Shown here: piece after piece, positions 25,863 to 34,206 of the stretch
Layout: each line of letters begins with the position of its first letter
Position numbering within the stretch: position 1 is the stretch's first letter
Assembly (NCBI GenBank): GCA_019694215.1
Contig: JAIBCK010000028.1
Location: 1 to 36,472 of the forward strand
Direction of reading: 5' to 3'
Length of the DNA: 36,472 bases
Origin: Thermoflexales bacterium
GTDB taxonomy: Bacteria; Chloroflexota; Anaerolineae; J036; Brachytrichaceae
Position numbers and translations under genes: made by a program
The notes under the pieces: generated by a model
What the model was told of the DNA's origin: nothing
Databases searched by the model: none
The model's input: the letters and a program-made list of their open reading frames with translations, nothing else

Positions 25863-26707
25863 GCGGAACCCTTTGCAGTCGGGCGGTCTGGATCCGTGAT
25901 CCAGTCGCTCCATGAGCCGGCGTACAGGCGGCCCAGCCCCCGACCCGCGCGCGCATAGGCCAGGATGTTCTGCGTGGCGCTCACTCCGCTGCCGCAGTAG
26001 AAGATCGCCTCGCTGCCCTGCGGGACAAGGCGCTCGAAGCGGCGTGCCAGGGTGGCGGGCGCATCCATCACCCCTTCGACGATGTTCTCCGTCAGCGGCG
26101 CACTGAGCGCGCCAGGGATGTGCCCGGCCACCGGATCGATGGCCTCGACGTCGCCGCGGTAGCGCTCAGCCGCACGCGCATCGAGGACGACGGCACTGCG
26201 GTTCGCCAGCGCCGCCTGCACGTCGCCGGCATCGGCGAGCAGGTCGTCGCGCCAGGCCGGGATGAAGCGCCGTGGCGGGCGCGGCACCGCCGGGGTCGTG
26301 CTGACGGGCAGGCCTTCGGCGCGCCAACGCGCGAACCCGCCGTCGAGGACGAAGACATCGGCGTGCCCCACCCACTGCAGCATCCACCACAGGCGCCCGG
26401 CCGCGAGCTGGCCAACGCTTTCGTCATACACAACGACGGTCTGCCCCGGAACGATCGCCCAGCGCGAGAGCGTCTGGACAAACGCCGCCCTGGCGGGAAG
26501 CGGGTGCCGCCCGGTGCGGCCGGGCTGATGCGGTGCCGCCAGCTGCGTATCGAGGTCGGCGAAAGCCGCGCCCGGGAGGTGCCCGGCGGCGTAGTCGCGC
26601 GCGCCCTTCCCATTGTCACCCAGCGTGTAGCGCACATCGAAGAAGCGCCAGGTCGGGTTGTCGATCTGGGCGGCGGCGGCGCGGACTGAAATCATGGGAT
26701 CGCGCAT
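25859..26707 (-). CDS. sseA: Thiosulfate/3-mercaptopyruvate sulfurtransferase (tandem rhodanese)
   Basis: A 282-residue enzyme with two rhodanese domains. The N-terminal one is inactive and has the usual signature (FFDVRYTLGD, YAAGHLPGA, VYDESVGQLAAGRLWWML). The C-terminal one has the catalytic Cys238 in the loop CGSGVSA. The CGSGV loop favours 3-mercaptopyruvate as sulfur donor over thiosulfate, although this is not certain. Two ATGs are close together; 26707 is preferred because GGAG (26714-26717) lies 6 bases before it, whereas it touches the ATG at 26713. It is the last gene of a three-gene operon with an MFS transporter and an M20 peptidase, 18 bases after the latter. Confidence 0.93.
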   Translation of the reverse strand: MRDPMISVRAAAAQIDNPTWRFFDVRYTLGDNGKGARDYAAGHLPGAAFADLDTQLAAPHQPGRTGRHPLPARAAFVQTLSRWAIVPGQTVVVYDESVGQLAAGRLWWMLQWVGHADVFVLDGGFARWRAEGLPVSTTPAVPRPPRRFIPAWRDDLLADAGDVQAALANRSAVVLDARAAERYRGDVEAIDPVAGHIPGALSAPLTENIVEGVMDAPATLARRFERLVPQGSEAIFYCGSGVSATQNILAYARAGRGLGRLYAGSWSDWITDPDRPTAKGSA

Positions 26708-26725
26708 CGACATCTCCGGGGCGCG

Positions 26726-27898
26726 TCAGGCCCGGGGGCGGGCAGCGCGCAGCCGCGCCAGCGTCGCGGGAGCGAGCAGTTTGCCAAACAGCACGACTGA
26801 CATCGCAATTCGCTGCAGGAGGCTGGCGCGCTCGACGTATTCGGTCTCAGCGTTGTGCGCATTGCCCCCCACCGGGCCCATGCCATCAATGGTCGGGACG
26901 ATCTGCGACAGCGCCGAGGCATCCGAGGCACCGCCCGTCGCCACGTCATTGATGCTGAAGCCAAGCTCTTGCGCGGCGTCGCGGGCCAGCTCGGCCATCA
27001 GCGCCACGGCCGGCGTCTTGACCATGGGCGGGAAGCTGAAGCCGCCGCTGAGCGTGTTGACCGCGCCCGGGATCGTCGTCCGCGCGGTGATGGCCTTCAG
27101 CGCAGCTTCGACGGCGCGCACCCCCTCGAGGTCGGTGGCGCGGCAGTCGATGCCGATGGAGGCCGAATCCGGCACAACGTTCACTGCCGTTCCGCCGCGC
27201 ACGACGCTCGGCGTCACCGTGACGCCCGGGCGCAGGCCGTTGAGTGAGGCGATGTCTACGATGCGGTGGGCGAGCTCAACGGTGGCGTTCACGCCCTTCT
27301 CCGGCGCGACGCCGGCATGGGTGGAGAAGCCCTTGACTGCGAGCGTGAAGTCGCCGGAGGCCTTGCGGGCCGAGACGATGTCGCCGCTCGCACGGGCGGG
27401 TTCATACACCAGTGCGGCATCGACACCGGCGGCGCGCTCGGCGGACAGCGGGCGCGACGCGGGCGAGCCATATTCCTCCTCGCTGTTGAAGAAGAAGGTG
27501 ATCGACTCGAAGCGCGAGCGGTCTGCGGCGAAGGCGCGCATCGCATAGAGGCCGGTGAGCAAACCGCCCTTCATGTCGGCGATGCCCGGCGCGTAGATGC
27601 GGCCGGCCTCCTCACGCCAGGGATGGGTGGCGCAGACGCCCGTCTCGTAGACCGTGTCGAGGTGGCCCATCAGCATCAGGCGGCCCTGCCCGCTCCCGCG
27701 CGCGACGGCGGTGTAGCAATCGCCGAACTCGGGCATGGCATGGCGCACCACGTCAAAACCCATGCTGCGGGCGCGGGCGGCCGCGAGCGCGCCGACGGCG
27801 TCGACGCCGGCCTTGTTGCGGGTGCCGCAGTCGATGGCCGTCCAGGCGCGCAGGTCGGCGAGCACGTCGTCGAGGGTGGAAGGCGGGAGGTCGATCAT
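26726..27898 (-). CDS. M20 family metallopeptidase (glutamate carboxypeptidase-like)
   Basis: A 390-residue zinc peptidase of the M20 family. Metal-binding and catalytic motifs are in order: MGHLDTVYE (His and Asp), IADMKGG (bridging Asp), FNSEEEYGS (catalytic Glu and zinc Glu), a dimerisation domain at about 175-290, and the last His in GGNAHNAETEYVE. The set resembles glutamate carboxypeptidase / ArgE-DapE relatives that remove a C-terminal Glu or hydrolyse N-acyl amino acids. There is no signal peptide, so it is cytoplasmic. The ATG at 27898 follows AGGAG and overlaps the stop of the transporter gene (ATGA), which suggests that the transporter imports its substrate. The exact substrate cannot be read. 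Confidence 0.92.
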   Translation of the reverse strand: MIDLPPSTLDDVLADLRAWTAIDCGTRNKAGVDAVGALAAARARSMGFDVVRHAMPEFGDCYTAVARGSGQGRLMLMGHLDTVYETGVCATHPWREEAGRIYAPGIADMKGGLLTGLYAMRAFAADRSRFESITFFFNSEEEYGSPASRPLSAERAAGVDAALVYEPARASGDIVSARKASGDFTLAVKGFSTHAGVAPEKGVNATVELAHRIVDIASLNGLRPGVTVTPSVVRGGTAVNVVPDSASIGIDCRATDLEGVRAVEAALKAITARTTIPGAVNTLSGGFSFPPMVKTPAVALMAELARDAAQELGFSINDVATGGASDASALSQIVPTIDGMGPVGGNAHNAETEYVERASLLQRIAMSVVLFGKLLAPATLARLRAARPRA

Positions 27899-29178
27899 CG
27901 TTCTCCTGTGGGCGCGGGGGCGCGCAGCCTCCGCGCAAAAAACAGCGCCGCGAGAAAGGCCACGGCACAGATGGCAAACAGGGCACCATAGCCGCTCTGG
28001 TCGCCGATCGCACCCACCGCCGAGGTGGACAGCATCAGCAGGCCCAGCACGGTGTTGGTCAGCCCGAAGTAGCGCACGCGGTCATCGGCCGGCACGATCT
28101 CCATGAGCATCGGACTGCCGACAACGCCGATGCCGGTCGTCGCCATTGTGCTGAGCGAGAACGGCACGAGGAGCAGCAGCAATGCGAGCTGCGGGTCGGG
28201 ACGGGCCAGCGCGAGCGCGGCAACGATCAGTGTGGCCGCGAGCCCGGACAACGCAATGAACCCCCCGGCGCGGGGTGCGCCGAGGCGGTCGACGATCCGC
28301 CCCCACATCAGGTTGGTAAGCAGACCCACCACTATCGTGAGCACGGCGATGGCGCCGATGTAGCCGTCATCGGCCCCCAGACCCCGACGGGCGTAGACGG
28401 TGATGAAGGGCACTGACGCATTGCCCAGGAAGAGCAGCCCGCGCAGCACGAGAAAGGCTCGGTAACGTGAATTCGTCCGAAGGATTGTGCCGGCATGATT
28501 CACCATGCTGCGCAGCGATGTCTGCGTCGCAACGGGCGGATCCGGCGGCTCGATGCTGCGACCAAACATCGCGTAGGCAACCAGAAAGCTGATTGCCGCA
28601 AGCCCGAAGATGAGGGCATAGTTGCGCGGGAAAGTCAGCCCCATCCCACCCGACAGGATAAGGGCCAGCATCGCGCTGCCGAAGATGCCCAGGATGCTGC
28701 CTGTGAACTGGCGCATGCCAAACAGATGGCCGCGATGGCGGGCCGGGATGATCTTGGCCGTAATGGTCTGCCAGGGCAGGCCGGCCATGCCAGCTGAGAG
28801 CGCGACAAAGGAAATGCATACCGAGTAGCCAATCAACAGCGCACCCTTGTCGGTGATGAGCAGCGCCATTGCGACGATGAGCGCCCACGCCACAACGCGC
28901 AGCATCGTGGTTCGGCGATACAGCACGATTTTGAGCGGTGCCCGTTCGACGGCCGGTGCAATGAAAAACTGTGGCAGAAACCAGCCACCATCCTTGATCT
29001 GCACCAGCAACGCCACCAGCACGTTCGACGAGGTGAGCTGGCTGACGAACGAAGTCATCACCACGCTGTTGGTAAAGGCGTCACCCAGCGCGGAGAGGGC
29101 GCCGTTTCCGACGTTGAGGGCAAAGTTGCGGCGAAAGACCCTGTCGCCGTAGGGGATGATGGCGTTCCACAAGCGCAT
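27895..29178 (-). CDS. Major facilitator superfamily transporter
   Basis: About 427 residues with twelve predicted membrane helices. The start at 29178 (MRLWNAIIPYGDRVFRRNF) gives a short cytoplasmic N-terminus; a TTG further upstream at 29238 is less likely. An MFS-type loop is present (ARHRGHLFGMRQFTGSILG), and the second half repeats the pattern with MWGRIVDRLGAPRAGG. The substrate is unknown. Translational coupling to the M20 peptidase gene (4-base overlap) suggests uptake of a peptide or N-acyl amino acid, or export of an inhibitor. A GATACC on the minus strand at 29192-29197 may be the -10 box; there is no clear Shine-Dalgarno. Confidence 0.88.
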   Translation of the reverse strand: MRLWNAIIPYGDRVFRRNFALNVGNGALSALGDAFTNSVVMTSFVSQLTSSNVLVALLVQIKDGGWFLPQFFIAPAVERAPLKIVLYRRTTMLRVVAWALIVAMALLITDKGALLIGYSVCISFVALSAGMAGLPWQTITAKIIPARHRGHLFGMRQFTGSILGIFGSAMLALILSGGMGLTFPRNYALIFGLAAISFLVAYAMFGRSIEPPDPPVATQTSLRSMVNHAGTILRTNSRYRAFLVLRGLLFLGNASVPFITVYARRGLGADDGYIGAIAVLTIVVGLLTNLMWGRIVDRLGAPRAGGFIALSGLAATLIVAALALARPDPQLALLLLLVPFSLSTMATTGIGVVGSPMLMEIVPADDRVRYFGLTNTVLGLLMLSTSAVGAIGDQSGYGALFAICAVAFLAALFFARRLRAPAPTGER

Positions 29179-29283
29179 GGCAGGGCGCGAGGGTATCACA
29201 GGCAAGTGCCACCGAGCGCTGGCCGCGATCCCCTGCAAGGGCGGCGCGGGTCGCCTGAAAGCCTGCGTCGCGCCAGGCCGTGG

Positions 29284-29289
29284 TAGACT
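29284..29289 (+). promoter_or_regulatory. Candidate -10 box (TAGACT) of the aromatic operon
   Basis: TAGACT ends 13 bases before the leader peptide ATG at 29303, so the transcript would start a few bases before it. No convincing -35 box. The position fits an attenuator leader of about 165 bases. Confidence 0.35.
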
Positions 29290-29302
29290 CGCGGCCGTCG
29301 CA

Positions 29303-29398
29303 ATGCACGGGGCTTTCTCGTTTACGGGCTATTGGTATCACGTTTCCTTTGGCAACGCCAAAGGGAGCTTACCTGGCCACGCGAGGTCCTCGCGATAA
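29303..29398 (+). CDS. Leader peptide of the aromatic amino acid operon (Tyr-Trp-Tyr)
   Basis: A 31-codon reading frame, ATG 29303 to TAA 29396-29398, beginning MHGAFSFTGYWYHVSF. Seven of residues 5-16 are aromatic or His: Phe5, Phe7, Tyr10, Trp11, Tyr12, His13, Phe16. The consecutive Tyr-Trp-Tyr codons (29330-29338) stand just before a series of competing RNA hairpins that end in a terminator, upstream of DAHP synthase genes. This is the layout of leader peptides in ribosome-mediated attenuation: shortage of charged Tyr- or Trp-tRNA would stall the ribosome there. The peptide itself probably has no function. There is no Shine-Dalgarno, so it may be read from a leaderless or near-leaderless start. 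The reading frame could be chance, but its placement argues against that. Confidence 0.72.
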   Translation: MHGAFSFTGYWYHVSFGNAKGSLPGHARSSR

Positions 29399-29460
29399 GC
29401 TGAGCGAAACAGCAAGTCAGACGGAGGGCGTGGAGCAGTAAGCTCCACGCCCTCTTTTTT
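29345..29460 (+). promoter_or_regulatory. Transcription attenuator upstream of tandem DAHP synthases
   Basis: Several helices can be drawn from the sequence. (1) A local hairpin, CCTTTGGC 29346-29353 with GCCAAAGG 29357-29364. (2) An antiterminator of 15 bp: GGAGCTTAC 29364-29372 with GTAAGCTCC 29438-29446, enclosing CCACGC 29377-29382 with GCGTGG 29428-29433, across a 4x4 internal loop. (3) An anti-antiterminator: AGCTTA 29366-29371 with TAAGCT 29396-29401, which includes the leader peptide stop codon and encloses the hairpin at 29380-29394. (4) The terminator 29424-29454. Structures 2 and 4 cannot coexist, nor can 2 and 3. A ribosome stalled at Tyr-Trp-Tyr would leave 29364-29382 free for the antiterminator. 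Completing the peptide would favour 3 and 4. Confidence 0.75.
29424..29460 (+). terminator. Attenuator terminator before the aromatic operon
   Basis: A perfect 13-bp stem, 29424-29436 paired with 29442-29454, with a 5-base loop and six T at 29455-29460. It stands between the leader peptide and the first DAHP synthase gene, 28 bases before that ATG. A terminator in this position makes sense only as a regulated one. Confidence 0.93.
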
Positions 29461-29488
29461 GTTGGAAGGCTGCAAAGGAGAAACAGAC

Positions 29489-30520
29489 ATGGTCATCATC
29501 ATGAAGCCCGGCGCAAGCGGGGCCGAGATCGCCGGTGTGATCGCCCGCATCGAGGCGCATCAACTCACCCCGCATCCGATCTATGGCGAGGAACGCACTG
29601 TGATCGCCGTGGTCGGCAATGACCGACCCGTCGACCGCACCACCTTTGAGACCCTGGCGGGCGTGGACTTCATCCAGGCCATCCTCAAACCGTACAAGCT
29701 GGCCAGCCGCGAGTTCCGCAAGGACGACTCGGCCGTGACGCTGATCGAGCGCAACGGCAAGGCCGTGACGGTGGGCGGAAATGGACACGTCACGCTGATC
29801 GCGGGGCCATGCGCGTGCGAGAGCCGCGAGCAGGTGCTCGAAACCGCGCTCATGGTCAAGGAAGCCGGCGCGCAGGGCTTCCGCGGTGGCGCATTCAAGC
29901 CGCGCACATCGCCCTATTCATTTCAGGGGCATGGCGAGAAGGCGCTGCAGTGGATGGCCGAGGCGCGCGAGGTGACGGGGCTGGCCATCGTGACCGAGGT
30001 CATGTCGCCCGAGCAGGTGCCGATGGTGGCCGAATACGCCAACGTGATGCAGATCGGTGCGCGCAACATGCAGAACTTCGCGCTGCTCAACGCGGTCGGC
30101 ATGAGCATGAAGCCAGTGCTGCTCAAGCGCGGGATGAGTGCAACGATGGAGGAGCTGCTGATGGCCGCCGAGTACATCCTGAGCCACGGCAACTACAACG
30201 TCATGCTGTGCGAGCGCGGGATCCGCACCTTCGAGCAGTACACGCGCAACACGACTGACATCAATGCGATCCCGGCGCTCAAGGCGTTGAGCCATCTCCC
30301 CGTTGTGCTCGACCCCAGCCACGCCACGGGCAAGAGTGAGTATGTCATTGCCATTGCGCGGGCTGGCATCGCCGCCGGCGCCGATGGGCTGATCGTCGAA
30401 GTGCACCCCGAGCCCAGCAAGGCCATGTCGGATGGCGCGCAAACCCTGACCCCCAAGGCGTTCGAATCAATGGTCAGGCAATGCAAGCGCATCGCCGCCG
30501 CGATGGACAAGGAGATCTAG
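29489..30520 (+). CDS. aroF: DAHP synthase, type I-beta, first copy
   Basis: A 343-residue enzyme that condenses phosphoenolpyruvate and erythrose 4-phosphate to DAHP, the entry to the shikimate pathway. Residues 1-75 form the ferredoxin-like regulatory domain of the Thermotoga type ([32 protein letters not shown]), where aromatic amino acids may bind. The barrel domain has the metal ligands and substrate motifs: IAGPCACES (Cys), [52 protein letters not shown] (His) and [13 protein letters not shown]. The ATG at 29489 follows AAAGGAG by 8 bases. It is the first gene after the attenuator and is followed, 3 bases on, by a paralogue. The symbol is by function. Confidence 0.95.
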   Translation: MVIIMKPGASGAEIAGVIARIEAHQLTPHPIYGEERTVIAVVGNDRPVDRTTFETLAGVDFIQAILKPYKLASREFRKDDSAVTLIERNGKAVTVGGNGHVTLIAGPCACESREQVLETALMVKEAGAQGFRGGAFKPRTSPYSFQGHGEKALQWMAEAREVTGLAIVTEVMSPEQVPMVAEYANVMQIGARNMQNFALLNAVGMSMKPVLLKRGMSATMEELLMAAEYILSHGNYNVMLCERGIRTFEQYTRNTTDINAIPALKALSHLPVVLDPSHATGKSEYVIAIARAGIAAGADGLIVEVHPEPSKAMSDGAQTLTPKAFESMVRQCKRIAAAMDKEI

Positions 30521-30523
30521 GCC

Positions 30524-31555
30524 ATGGTCATCATCATGAAAGCTGGCGCCAGCGCCCAGCAAATCGCCGGCGTCGTCAATCGGATCGAATCAGACGGCAT
30601 GCGCGCGCACCTCTCGCAGGGGGAAGAACGCACGATCATCGGACTGGTCGGCGACGAGCGGCCCGTTGACGCCGAGCAGATCGAGGTGTTGGACGGCGTC
30701 GAGCGCGTGCTGCCGATTCTGCGCCCGTTCAAGCTCGCCAGCCGCGACTTCAAGCGCGAGAACACCGTCATCACGATCAAGGCCGGCGGCCAAACCTTCG
30801 ATGTCGGCGGCAAGGGTGTGGTGATGATGGCCGGCCCGTGCGCGGCCGAGAGCCGGGAGCAGGTTCTGGAGAGCGCCCGCCTCGTCCGCGAGGCCGGCGC
30901 AAATGCGCTGCGGGCCGGCGCGTTCAAACCGCGCTCATCGCCCTACTCGTTTCAGGGGCATGGCGAGAAGGCGCTGCAGTGGATGGCCGAGGCGCGCGAG
31001 CGATACGGGCTGGCCCTGGTGACCGAGGTCATGGCCCCCGAGCAGGTGCTGCTGGTGTCGAGCTACGCCGACATTCTGCAGGTCGGCGCGCGCAACATGC
31101 AGAACTTCCCCCTGCTGCACGCCGTGGGCTACAGCATGAAGCCGGTGCTGCTCAAGCGCGGAATGAGCGCGACGATGGAGGAGCTGCTTATGGCCGCCGA
31201 GTACATCATGAGCCACGGCAACTACAACGTCATGCTGTGCGAGCGCGGCATTCGCACCTTCGAAAAGTACACGCGCAACACCACCGACATCAACGCCATC
31301 CCCGTTCTGCAGGAACTGACGCACCTGCCCGTGATCGTCGATCCCAGCCACGGCACCGGCAAATGGGAGTATGTTCCCGCCGTTGCGCGCGGCGCCGTTG
31401 CGGCGGGGGCGGACGGGCTGATCATCGAGGTGCACCCCGAGCCCAGCAAGGCGCTTTCGGATGGCGCGCAGTCGCTGACCCCGGCGAAGTATCAGGCCCT
31501 CGTCGCTCAGCTTCGGGCTGTCGCGGAAGCCGTTGGGCGCAAGCTGCTGGTGTGA
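30524..31555 (+). CDS. aroF: DAHP synthase, type I-beta, second copy
   Basis: A 343-residue paralogue of the gene just upstream, equal in length and starting 3 bases after its stop, with AAGGAG 9 bases before the ATG. The barrel is close to identical in long stretches; for example a 51-bp segment at 30950-31000 is the same as 29921-29971. All catalytic motifs are present ([51 protein letters not shown]). The N-terminal regulatory domain differs more ([15 protein letters not shown] versus [15 protein letters not shown]), so the two enzymes may answer to different end products. This suggests tandem duplication followed by divergence of the sensing domain. Both copies look active. Confidence 0.95.
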   Translation: MVIIMKAGASAQQIAGVVNRIESDGMRAHLSQGEERTIIGLVGDERPVDAEQIEVLDGVERVLPILRPFKLASRDFKRENTVITIKAGGQTFDVGGKGVVMMAGPCAAESREQVLESARLVREAGANALRAGAFKPRSSPYSFQGHGEKALQWMAEARERYGLALVTEVMAPEQVLLVSSYADILQVGARNMQNFPLLHAVGYSMKPVLLKRGMSATMEELLMAAEYIMSHGNYNVMLCERGIRTFEKYTRNTTDINAIPVLQELTHLPVIVDPSHGTGKWEYVPAVARGAVAAGADGLIIEVHPEPSKALSDGAQSLTPAKYQALVAQLRAVAEAVGRKLLV

Positions 31556-32055
31556 TGCGCACACGACCCGCGACCCTCGGGGATCTGGCCGACCTGCGTC
31601 GGCTGCATGCGCTTCTGCAGACGCACCATGCCGCCGCTGATCCACACTGGTTCAAGTCACCGACCGATGGCGAGACAGGACCGAACACGTTTGCCGAGCT
31701 GATGGCGCGCCGGGACAACCACTTCATCCTGGCCGAAGCCGGCGAGCCCCCGCGCCCGATCGGCTATGCCTGGGTTGAAGTGGTCGATCAGGCCGAGACA
31801 CCGCTGCGGCGCCCTCACCGCAGTGCCTATCTCCATCACCTGATCGTCGAGCCCGCCGCACGGCGAGGCGGTGCCGGCGGGGCGCTGATGGCGGCATTTC
31901 GGGACGTGGGGGCACGCGCCGGCGCGGATCGGTTGATCTTGAACGTGTGGGAGTTCAACGCAGCCGCGCGCAATTTCTTCCGGGCGCAGGGCTTTGAGCC
32001 ACTGCAGACCCGGCTGTGGGCGCCGCTCGCCGCCGCGGACGGCTTGATATCCTGA
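31555..32055 (+). CDS. GNAT family N-acetyltransferase
   Basis: A 166-residue single-domain acetyltransferase that would transfer an acetyl group from acetyl-CoA to an amine. The order fits the family: N-terminal [18 protein letters not shown], a strand with GYAWVEVVD, the core LHHLIVEPAARRGGAGGALM with the R/Q-x-x-G-x-G/A acetyl-CoA loop, and the C-terminal LILNVWEFNAAARNFFRAQGF. The ATG overlaps the stop of the second DAHP synthase by one base (TGATG), so it is translated with the operon. The substrate is unknown; its place within an aromatic amino acid operon may be incidental. Confidence 0.88.
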   Translation: MRTRPATLGDLADLRRLHALLQTHHAAADPHWFKSPTDGETGPNTFAELMARRDNHFILAEAGEPPRPIGYAWVEVVDQAETPLRRPHRSAYLHHLIVEPAARRGGAGGALMAAFRDVGARAGADRLILNVWEFNAAARNFFRAQGFEPLQTRLWAPLAAADGLIS

Positions 32056-32059
32056 GGCC

Positions 32060-32932
32060 ATGGTGACACTTCCCCTGCCCAATCGCATCTGCATCGTTGG
32101 CCTCGGCGTCATGGGCGCGTCGCTGGCGCTGGCCCTGCGCGAGCGCGGCTATACGGGGCATCTGACCGGCGTCTCACGCACGCTGGCCACCCGCGACACG
32201 GCGCTCGGCCGGCGCATGGTCGACGCCGCCACCATCGACCTCGCCGAGGGCGTGCGCGCCGCCGAGCTGGTGGTGCTGGCCACGCCGGTGCGGCTGCTGA
32301 TCGAGCAGATCGGGCAGTGCGCAACGTCGTGCGCGGATGAGGCGATCATCACCGATATGGGAAGCACGAAGGCGGCCATCGTCACCGCGATGGACGCGCT
32401 GCCGGAACGGCTGTGCGCGGTGGGCGGGCATCCGATGTGCGGCAAGGAGACCGCCGGCATCGACGCCGCAGACGCGGGGCTGTATGTCGGCGCGCCCTGG
32501 ATCCTCACCCGCAGCGCCCGCAGCACGGACCCTGCCTATGCGAAAGTCCGTGCCCTGGCCGAGTTTGTCGGGGCGCGGCCGCGCGACCTGGCGGTCGCCA
32601 CCCACGACCCGCTGCTGGCCTATGCCAGCCACCTGCCCTACGCGCTGTCCGTCGCGCTCGTCACAGCCACCGCCGGCTTTGGCCAGGCGAACCCGGCCGT
32701 GTGGGAGATCATGGCCGGCGGGTTTCGCGACACCAGCCGCGTCGCCGCCAGTGACGTGACGATGTGGACGGACATCCTTCTGACCAACCCCGGGCCGGTG
32801 TCCGACGCGCTCGATGATGCACAACGCGCCATCGACACCCTGCGTGGGCTGATCGAGCGGCAGGATGCCGCCGGCCTGGCCGACTTTCTGGCGCGCGCCG
32901 CCAGCGCACGCCGAAACCGTTATTCACGATGA
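32060..32932 (+). CDS. tyrA: Prephenate/arogenate dehydrogenase
   Basis: A 290-residue dehydrogenase of tyrosine synthesis, oxidising and decarboxylating prephenate (to 4-hydroxyphenylpyruvate) or arogenate (to tyrosine). The N-terminal Rossmann fold has the dinucleotide motif VGLGVMGAS (residues 13-21) and VVLATPV. The active site has TDMGSTK, the conserved GGHPMCGKETAG (His) and the later THDPLLAYASHLPYALS. The C-terminal helical domain contains GGFRDTSRVAASDVTMWTD. There is no fused chorismate mutase or ACT domain. It begins 4 bases after the acetyltransferase stop and overlaps aroA by 4 bases. Cofactor and substrate preference cannot be settled by eye. Confidence 0.94.
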   Translation: MVTLPLPNRICIVGLGVMGASLALALRERGYTGHLTGVSRTLATRDTALGRRMVDAATIDLAEGVRAAELVVLATPVRLLIEQIGQCATSCADEAIITDMGSTKAAIVTAMDALPERLCAVGGHPMCGKETAGIDAADAGLYVGAPWILTRSARSTDPAYAKVRALAEFVGARPRDLAVATHDPLLAYASHLPYALSVALVTATAGFGQANPAVWEIMAGGFRDTSRVAASDVTMWTDILLTNPGPVSDALDDAQRAIDTLRGLIERQDAAGLADFLARAASARRNRYSR

Positions 32933-34206
32933 TCAAGACATTGACCGCGCCAAAGCGCCTGGGGGGTCGCCTCCGCCCGCCCAGCGATCGCAGCATCACC
33001 GTCCGCGCGGCGCTGCTCGGCGCCGTCGCCGAGGGCGAGACCTGCGTCCTGCAAGCGCTCGACTCGGACGACGCGCGGGCGGCCATTGACTGCGCGCGCG
33101 GGCTGGGCGCCGCGATCTCGTATGACGGCACGCTGCGCGTGCACGGGCGCGGGTTGCGCGGCCTGCGCGCGCCGGACGAGCCCCTGCACTGCGGCTCCTC
33201 GGGGACCACCATGCGCCTGCTGGCCGGGCTCGCCTCCGGGCTCGGCATCGCGTGCGTCATCGACGGCAGCCCACAGCTGCGCAAGCGCCCGATGCGGCGC
33301 ATCAGCGAACCGCTCTCGGCGATGGGGGCCGCGATCACCGACACGGACGGCTGCGCGCCCCTGCGCCTCGCCCCTGCTCGCTTGCGCGGCATCGACTACA
33401 CCCTCCCTGTCGCCAGCGCCCAGGTCAAGTCGGCCGTTTTGTTGGCGGGGCTGAACGCGGCTGGCACGACCGTGACACGCGAGCCTGCCCCCACCCGCGA
33501 CCATACCGAGCGCATGCTGCGCGCGATGGGCGCAGATGCACGCACAACGGGCCCGGTCACCATCCTGACGCCACCCGACCGGTTGACCGGCATCACGCTG
33601 ACCGCGCCGGCCGACTTTTCCTCCGCGGCGTTCTTCCTAGCGGCGGCTTGCCTGCACCCGGATGCCGACCTCGACTTGCACGACGTCGGGGTCAACCCGA
33701 CCCGGACGGGTTTTCTGGACGCCCTGCGCGCGATGGGCGCAAGCGTGGACGCGAGCGCCGAACGCGAAGAAGGCGGTGAGCCCCTCGCCGCGTTGCGCGC
33801 GCGGAGCGCCGCGCTGCACGGCATCGAAGTCGCCGGCGACCTCACCGCCCGCATGATCGACGAGCTGCCGATTTTCGCCGTCGTCGCCACGCAGGCGTCT
33901 GGCACAACGGTCGTTCACGACGCACAGGAGCTGCGGGTCAAGGAAAGCAATCGCCTCGAAGGCCTGGTCGCCCAGCTGCGTCGGCTCGGGGCGCGGATCG
34001 AGGCGACGGCCGACGGCTTCATCATCGAGGGCCCCACCCCGCTGGCCGGCGCCGATGTGGACGGGCTCGACGACCACCGCATGGCCATGTCGCTGGCGGT
34101 CGCGGCCCTCGTCGCGCACGGCGAGACGCGCCTGCATGGCGCGGAGTGCGTGAGAAAGACGTACCCCGGGTTCTTTGACGACCTGGCGCGCCTGTCGGAG
34201 GTGTGA
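32929..34206 (+). CDS. aroA: EPSP synthase (3-phosphoshikimate 1-carboxyvinyltransferase)
   Basis: A 425-residue enzyme joining phosphoenolpyruvate to shikimate 3-phosphate. The two-domain fold is shown by SSGTTMRLLAGL, PQLRKRPMRRISEPL, VASAQVKSAVLLAGL, RDHTERMLRAMGA, IDELPIFAVVA, AQELRVKESNRL and GLDDHRMAMSLAVAAL. The N-terminal signature, usually P-G-x-K-S, reads PPSDRSITVRAA: the Lys equivalent to Lys22 of E. coli is Arg21, while Ser22 and Arg26 are kept. In the glyphosate-site loop the Asn of N-S/A-G-T is Ser. All other active-site residues look present, including Asp in IDELPI and Arg in RVKESNR, so an active enzyme is likely. It overlaps tyrA (ATGA) and aroE. Confidence 0.95.
   Translation: MIKTLTAPKRLGGRLRPPSDRSITVRAALLGAVAEGETCVLQALDSDDARAAIDCARGLGAAISYDGTLRVHGRGLRGLRAPDEPLHCGSSGTTMRLLAGLASGLGIACVIDGSPQLRKRPMRRISEPLSAMGAAITDTDGCAPLRLAPARLRGIDYTLPVASAQVKSAVLLAGLNAAGTTVTREPAPTRDHTERMLRAMGADARTTGPVTILTPPDRLTGITLTAPADFSSAAFFLAAACLHPDADLDLHDVGVNPTRTGFLDALRAMGASVDASAEREEGGEPLAALRARSAALHGIEVAGDLTARMIDELPIFAVVATQASGTTVVHDAQELRVKESNRLEGLVAQLRRLGARIEATADGFIIEGPTPLAGADVDGLDDHRMAMSLAVAALVAHGETRLHGAECVRKTYPGFFDDLARLSEV

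Noticed and set aside
29345-29460. T-box or metabolite riboswitch upstream of the DAHP synthase
   Set aside because: No T-box consensus (AGGGTGGNACCGCG) or recognisable riboswitch core is present, whereas the aromatic codons and alternative helices fit ribosome-mediated attenuation.
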